From NCBI RefSeq assembly GCF_002584535.1, contig NZ_NUOT01000045.1, positions 1-64,000 of the forward strand: a stretch of DNA of 64,000 bases, read 5' to 3'. This DNA comes from Bacillus cereus (GTDB lineage Bacteria; Bacillota; Bacilli; Bacillales; Bacillaceae_G). The position numbers and the translations under genes were made by a program. This document shows, piece after piece, positions 61,814 through 64,000 of this stretch (its first letter is position 1; each line of letters opens with the position of its first letter). Under the pieces are notes generated by a model that saw only the letters and a program-made list of their open reading frames with translations, was not told the DNA's origin and did no database searches.

Positions 61814-62959
61814 GTGTTAATTATTATTTTTATTTTTCTCGTATTGTTATTACTTATTATCCCAATCGGAAGGATTTGGAAAAGTTTTCTACAAGAAAGA
61901 GAGATTACCGTAAATGTATTACAAATTAAGAATTGGGAATTTATATCTATTAGTATAAGCTATTTTATATTATGGTTAGGTATAATGGGAAATCTAAGGG
62001 ACGTACAAGCAGGACAGCCTTTGCACAAATATGAGTATAATGGTGTTATGCAAGATCAATATGCTTCTTTAGCCCCAGATCATATTTTCATTGTCGTATT
62101 TTTGTTTATTTTAGGAGGTTTTTCATATTGGAAATTAAGTTCAGATATAGAAAAGCTTTCGCCTGTTATATATATTGTTTATAGTTCGTTATTAATCTTA
62201 AATGTTGTGTTTACAGTGGTTTATATAACACATACGGGTATGACTGTTTATGCAGAATTTCTAAGATTAAGATATATTTCCGTTTTGTTTATTCAAGCTA
62301 GTGCTCTTTCAATCAGTTTATTATTTATATCTAAATTAAAAGATTCCTTGAGCTATTTTATTCAATGTAGGCAGAATAGAGATTATAAACAGGAAAACAA
62401 ATTTATGAAGTTTTTATATCGTATTTCTTTTGGATATGAAAAGATGTCGAGAATTTGGATGATTAGTTTATTTCCTATTTTATTGATTGTTCAATTTATA
62501 TTAGTGCTTTTTGGACAAAGACCAGATAGTTTTATTCGAGTGTTTTTAGAAACGAGTAGTTTTAATTATTCAAAAATCGCTGCACCTAGTCCTGAAGTAC
62601 TTTCTGGTGATGGACATTACCTGTGTACAGTTTCGGTTAAAGGACATAAGAAAATTGTTAAACCGCTTAGAGCTGGTATTAGGCATGGAGAAAGAATTAC
62701 TGTAAATCGGCAGTTATTAATCGCAAATGCTTTTGAAAACGTTATTGAGGAATGTGCTCCAAAATGTCATAAAGTAATTCGGAATTTTTACGATAACTAT
62801 GGTTATCCAATTAGCAAACATATCAACACAAAGTGGTCAGCCGATCTCATTTATATAATAATGAAGCCGCTAGAATGGTTTTTCTTACTCGTATTGTATA
62901 CAGTAGATGAAAATCCTGAAAATAGAATCCACATTCAGTATAGTGAACTAAGAAAATAG
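61814..62959 (+). CDS. DUF6688-type polytopic membrane protein
   Basis: 381 residues from GTG 61814 (AAGGAG 11 bases upstream). Six or so hydrophobic segments in the first 240 residues (LIIIFIFLVLLLLIIPIG at the start, HIFIVVFLFILGGF, IYIVYSSLLILNVVFTVVYI, ILLIVQFILVLF), then a soluble domain SPEVLSGDGHYLCTVSVKGHKK...IRHGERITVNRQLLIANAFEN resembling DUF6688 proteins. Function unknown. Monocistronic. Confidence 0.78.
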   Translation: MLIIIFIFLVLLLLIIPIGRIWKSFLQEREITVNVLQIKNWEFISISISYFILWLGIMGNLRDVQAGQPLHKYEYNGVMQDQYASLAPDHIFIVVFLFILGGFSYWKLSSDIEKLSPVIYIVYSSLLILNVVFTVVYITHTGMTVYAEFLRLRYISVLFIQASALSISLLFISKLKDSLSYFIQCRQNRDYKQENKFMKFLYRISFGYEKMSRIWMISLFPILLIVQFILVLFGQRPDSFIRVFLETSSFNYSKIAAPSPEVLSGDGHYLCTVSVKGHKKIVKPLRAGIRHGERITVNRQLLIANAFENVIEECAPKCHKVIRNFYDNYGYPISKHINTKWSADLIYIIMKPLEWFFLLVLYTVDENPENRIHIQYSELRK

Positions 62960-62988
62960 CACTTTCTTTTTAAAACATATGCAAGATA

Positions 62989-63021
62989 TAATCCCCTACA
63001 AAATGGAGTGGGGGATTTTTT
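62989..63021 (+). terminator. terminator of the DUF6688-type gene
   Basis: AATCCCCTAC ... GTGGGGGATTTTTTA. Confidence 0.85.
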
Positions 63022-63259
63022 ATTATTACTTAGATTTAACAGCAGTTTTACTAGAAAGGGTACTTTCATTGTGCAACTAATCCACCGTAGTTACTACATA
63101 CATATAAGTTTCTCAAGAGGTAGCTGTTTTATCTGTATAACTACCTTTTATTTGTTTGATGATTTTATATATTCTTCAGGATTCGACTAAGCGAGAACGG
63201 AATTATTGTTAATTTTGTATGCAGCTTGTCCGATATATAAGTGAATGGATTTGCTTGCA

Positions 63260-64000
63260 TTTTCTTTTACCCGCCAATTTGTTGAAATATCATATGATGC
63301 AGCTGCAAAACCGATATTTCAACAGATTTGAGGTTTAAGCTGCGATGGAGAATGTGAAAAAACGACTATTGCAAATGACAAAAGCTAAGCATTTGCAAAT
63401 CATGCTTGGGACAGGGACATTAGCAAATGATTCAATCGCTTTGCAGCTAAAGTTATTAAAGGGACGTGGATTCATTTTAACAAATGGTGAGTTTGGAAAT
63501 CGTTTAATCAAGCAGGCGATTCGAGTAAACTTATCGTTTGATACATATGAAATAGAAATTGGGAGACCATTTTTATACAATGAAATAGAGAAATTAGTGA
63601 AACATCAAGAGTATGAATGGTTATGGTTTGTTCATCACGAAACATCCACTGGTATGCTAAATAATTTAGAAGAGTTAATTGGAATTAGTAAAAAGTACGG
63701 TATTAAATTATGTGTAGATTGTATTAGCTCTATTGGAGCAATACAATCCTCTCTAGAAGATGTGTATTTTGCTAGCGGAGTTAGCGGAAAAGCGATTGGA
63801 GCATACACGGGATTATCTTTTGTATTTTACAATCATATTGTGAATGCAAATGAAACATTACCTACCTACATGGACATAGGAATGTATGAGGAAAACGGGA
63901 GTGTACCGTATTCTCAATCTTGGAATTTAATATATGCATTACAAGAAGCGCTAAAGAAATTTGAAGATGAAACCGAGTATAAGAAGATGTATCAAACATA
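63260..64000 (+). pseudogene. class V aminotransferase, 5' end degraded, 3' end beyond window
   Basis: From ATG 63345 the frame is open to the window edge: MENVKKRLLQMTKAKHLQIM, LGTGTLANDSIALQL, FVHHETSTGMLNNL (~90), LCVDCISSIGAI (PLP Asp, ~118) and GVSGKAIGAYTGLSF with the PLP Lys (~146), i.e. an alanine-glyoxylate/phosphonoacetaldehyde-type aminotransferase. Upstream, another frame reads FVEISYDAAAKPIF and then a damaged version of the expected FHRSEEFKAAM joint, with short deletions and a stop, so the N-terminal ~50 residues are broken. No ribosome site at 63345. The 63022-63259 stretch before it shows only a weak hairpin (63117-63150). Confidence 0.72.

Noticed and set aside
63189-63325. 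Minus-strand 45-codon stretch (AAASYDISTNWRVKE...) taken at first for a gene fragment
   Set aside because: The opposite strand fits the degraded N-terminus of the class V aminotransferase (FVEISYDAAAKPIF) much better, so the minus frame is a shadow.
1-64000. CRISPR arrays, tRNA or rRNA genes, complete insertion sequences
   Set aside because: No regularly spaced repeats, no cloverleaf or rRNA signatures and no transposase were seen on either strand.

Overview
This window is chromosomal DNA from a member of the Bacillus cereus group (cereus/thuringiensis/anthracis type). The grounds are low GC, strong AGGAGG-type ribosome sites, rho-independent terminators after most transcription units, and gene content: methylcitrate cluster, tandem glycine riboswitch, T-box thrS, GH14 beta-amylase, ECF41 sigma module, YdjO plus cold-shock pair, Spo0E-like peptide and many small GNAT enzymes. 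No rRNA, tRNA, CRISPR array or intact insertion sequence was seen.

Layout. 1-1.1 kb: tail of a low-complexity protein, a small orphan gene and a decayed stretch. 1.1-12.97 kb: a branched-chain/propionate catabolic region. prpC-prpD-prpB (2-methylcitrate cycle) runs from a sigma-A promoter with a cre-like site. It is followed by a CBS-PAS-AAA+-Fis activator with a GAFTGA loop, then acyl-CoA dehydrogenase, mmsB and mmsA, then (opposite strand, beyond a LysE exporter) a 3-hydroxyisobutyryl-CoA hydrolase. Together these convert isobutyryl-CoA through 3-hydroxyisobutyrate and methylmalonate semialdehyde to propionyl-CoA, and on to pyruvate plus succinate; only the methacrylyl-CoA hydratase step is not in view. 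Both mms-side units have near-perfect -24/-12 sigma-54 promoters, and each carries the same ACTGTCT half-sites about 80 bp upstream of the expected start, a likely enhancer for the adjacent activator.

13.3-20.3 kb: sbcDC repair nuclease. A collapsed integrative element lies behind sbcC: integrase fragment, intact immunity gene, frameshifted polymorphic-toxin fragment, then a decayed second copy of the 3' end of sbcC. An HU gene follows. 20.5-33.2 kb: DUF3891 and MBL-fold genes, a glycine-riboswitch-controlled AgcS symporter, two frameshifted genes, rluF, T-box-controlled thrS and a BceAB-type peptide-resistance transporter without an adjacent two-component system. 33.3-37.3 kb (minus): pyruvate oxidase, ZIP transporter, serine hydrolase. 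37.3-38.3 kb: a graveyard of gene fragments.

38.3-52.5 kb: many short monocistronic accessory genes (five GNATs, phosphatase, cold-shock proteins, coproporphyrinogen oxidase paralogue, CPBP protease, MarR-MFS efflux pair with repeated operators, cupin). 52.7-64 kb: secreted beta-amylase, an ECF41 sigma factor with its FAD oxidoreductase partner and matching promoter, an O-methyltransferase/AMP-ligase pair, telA with an unknown membrane partner, a DUF6688 membrane protein and, at the edge, a decayed class V aminotransferase.

All calls come from reading the sequence and family knowledge; no database search was run.
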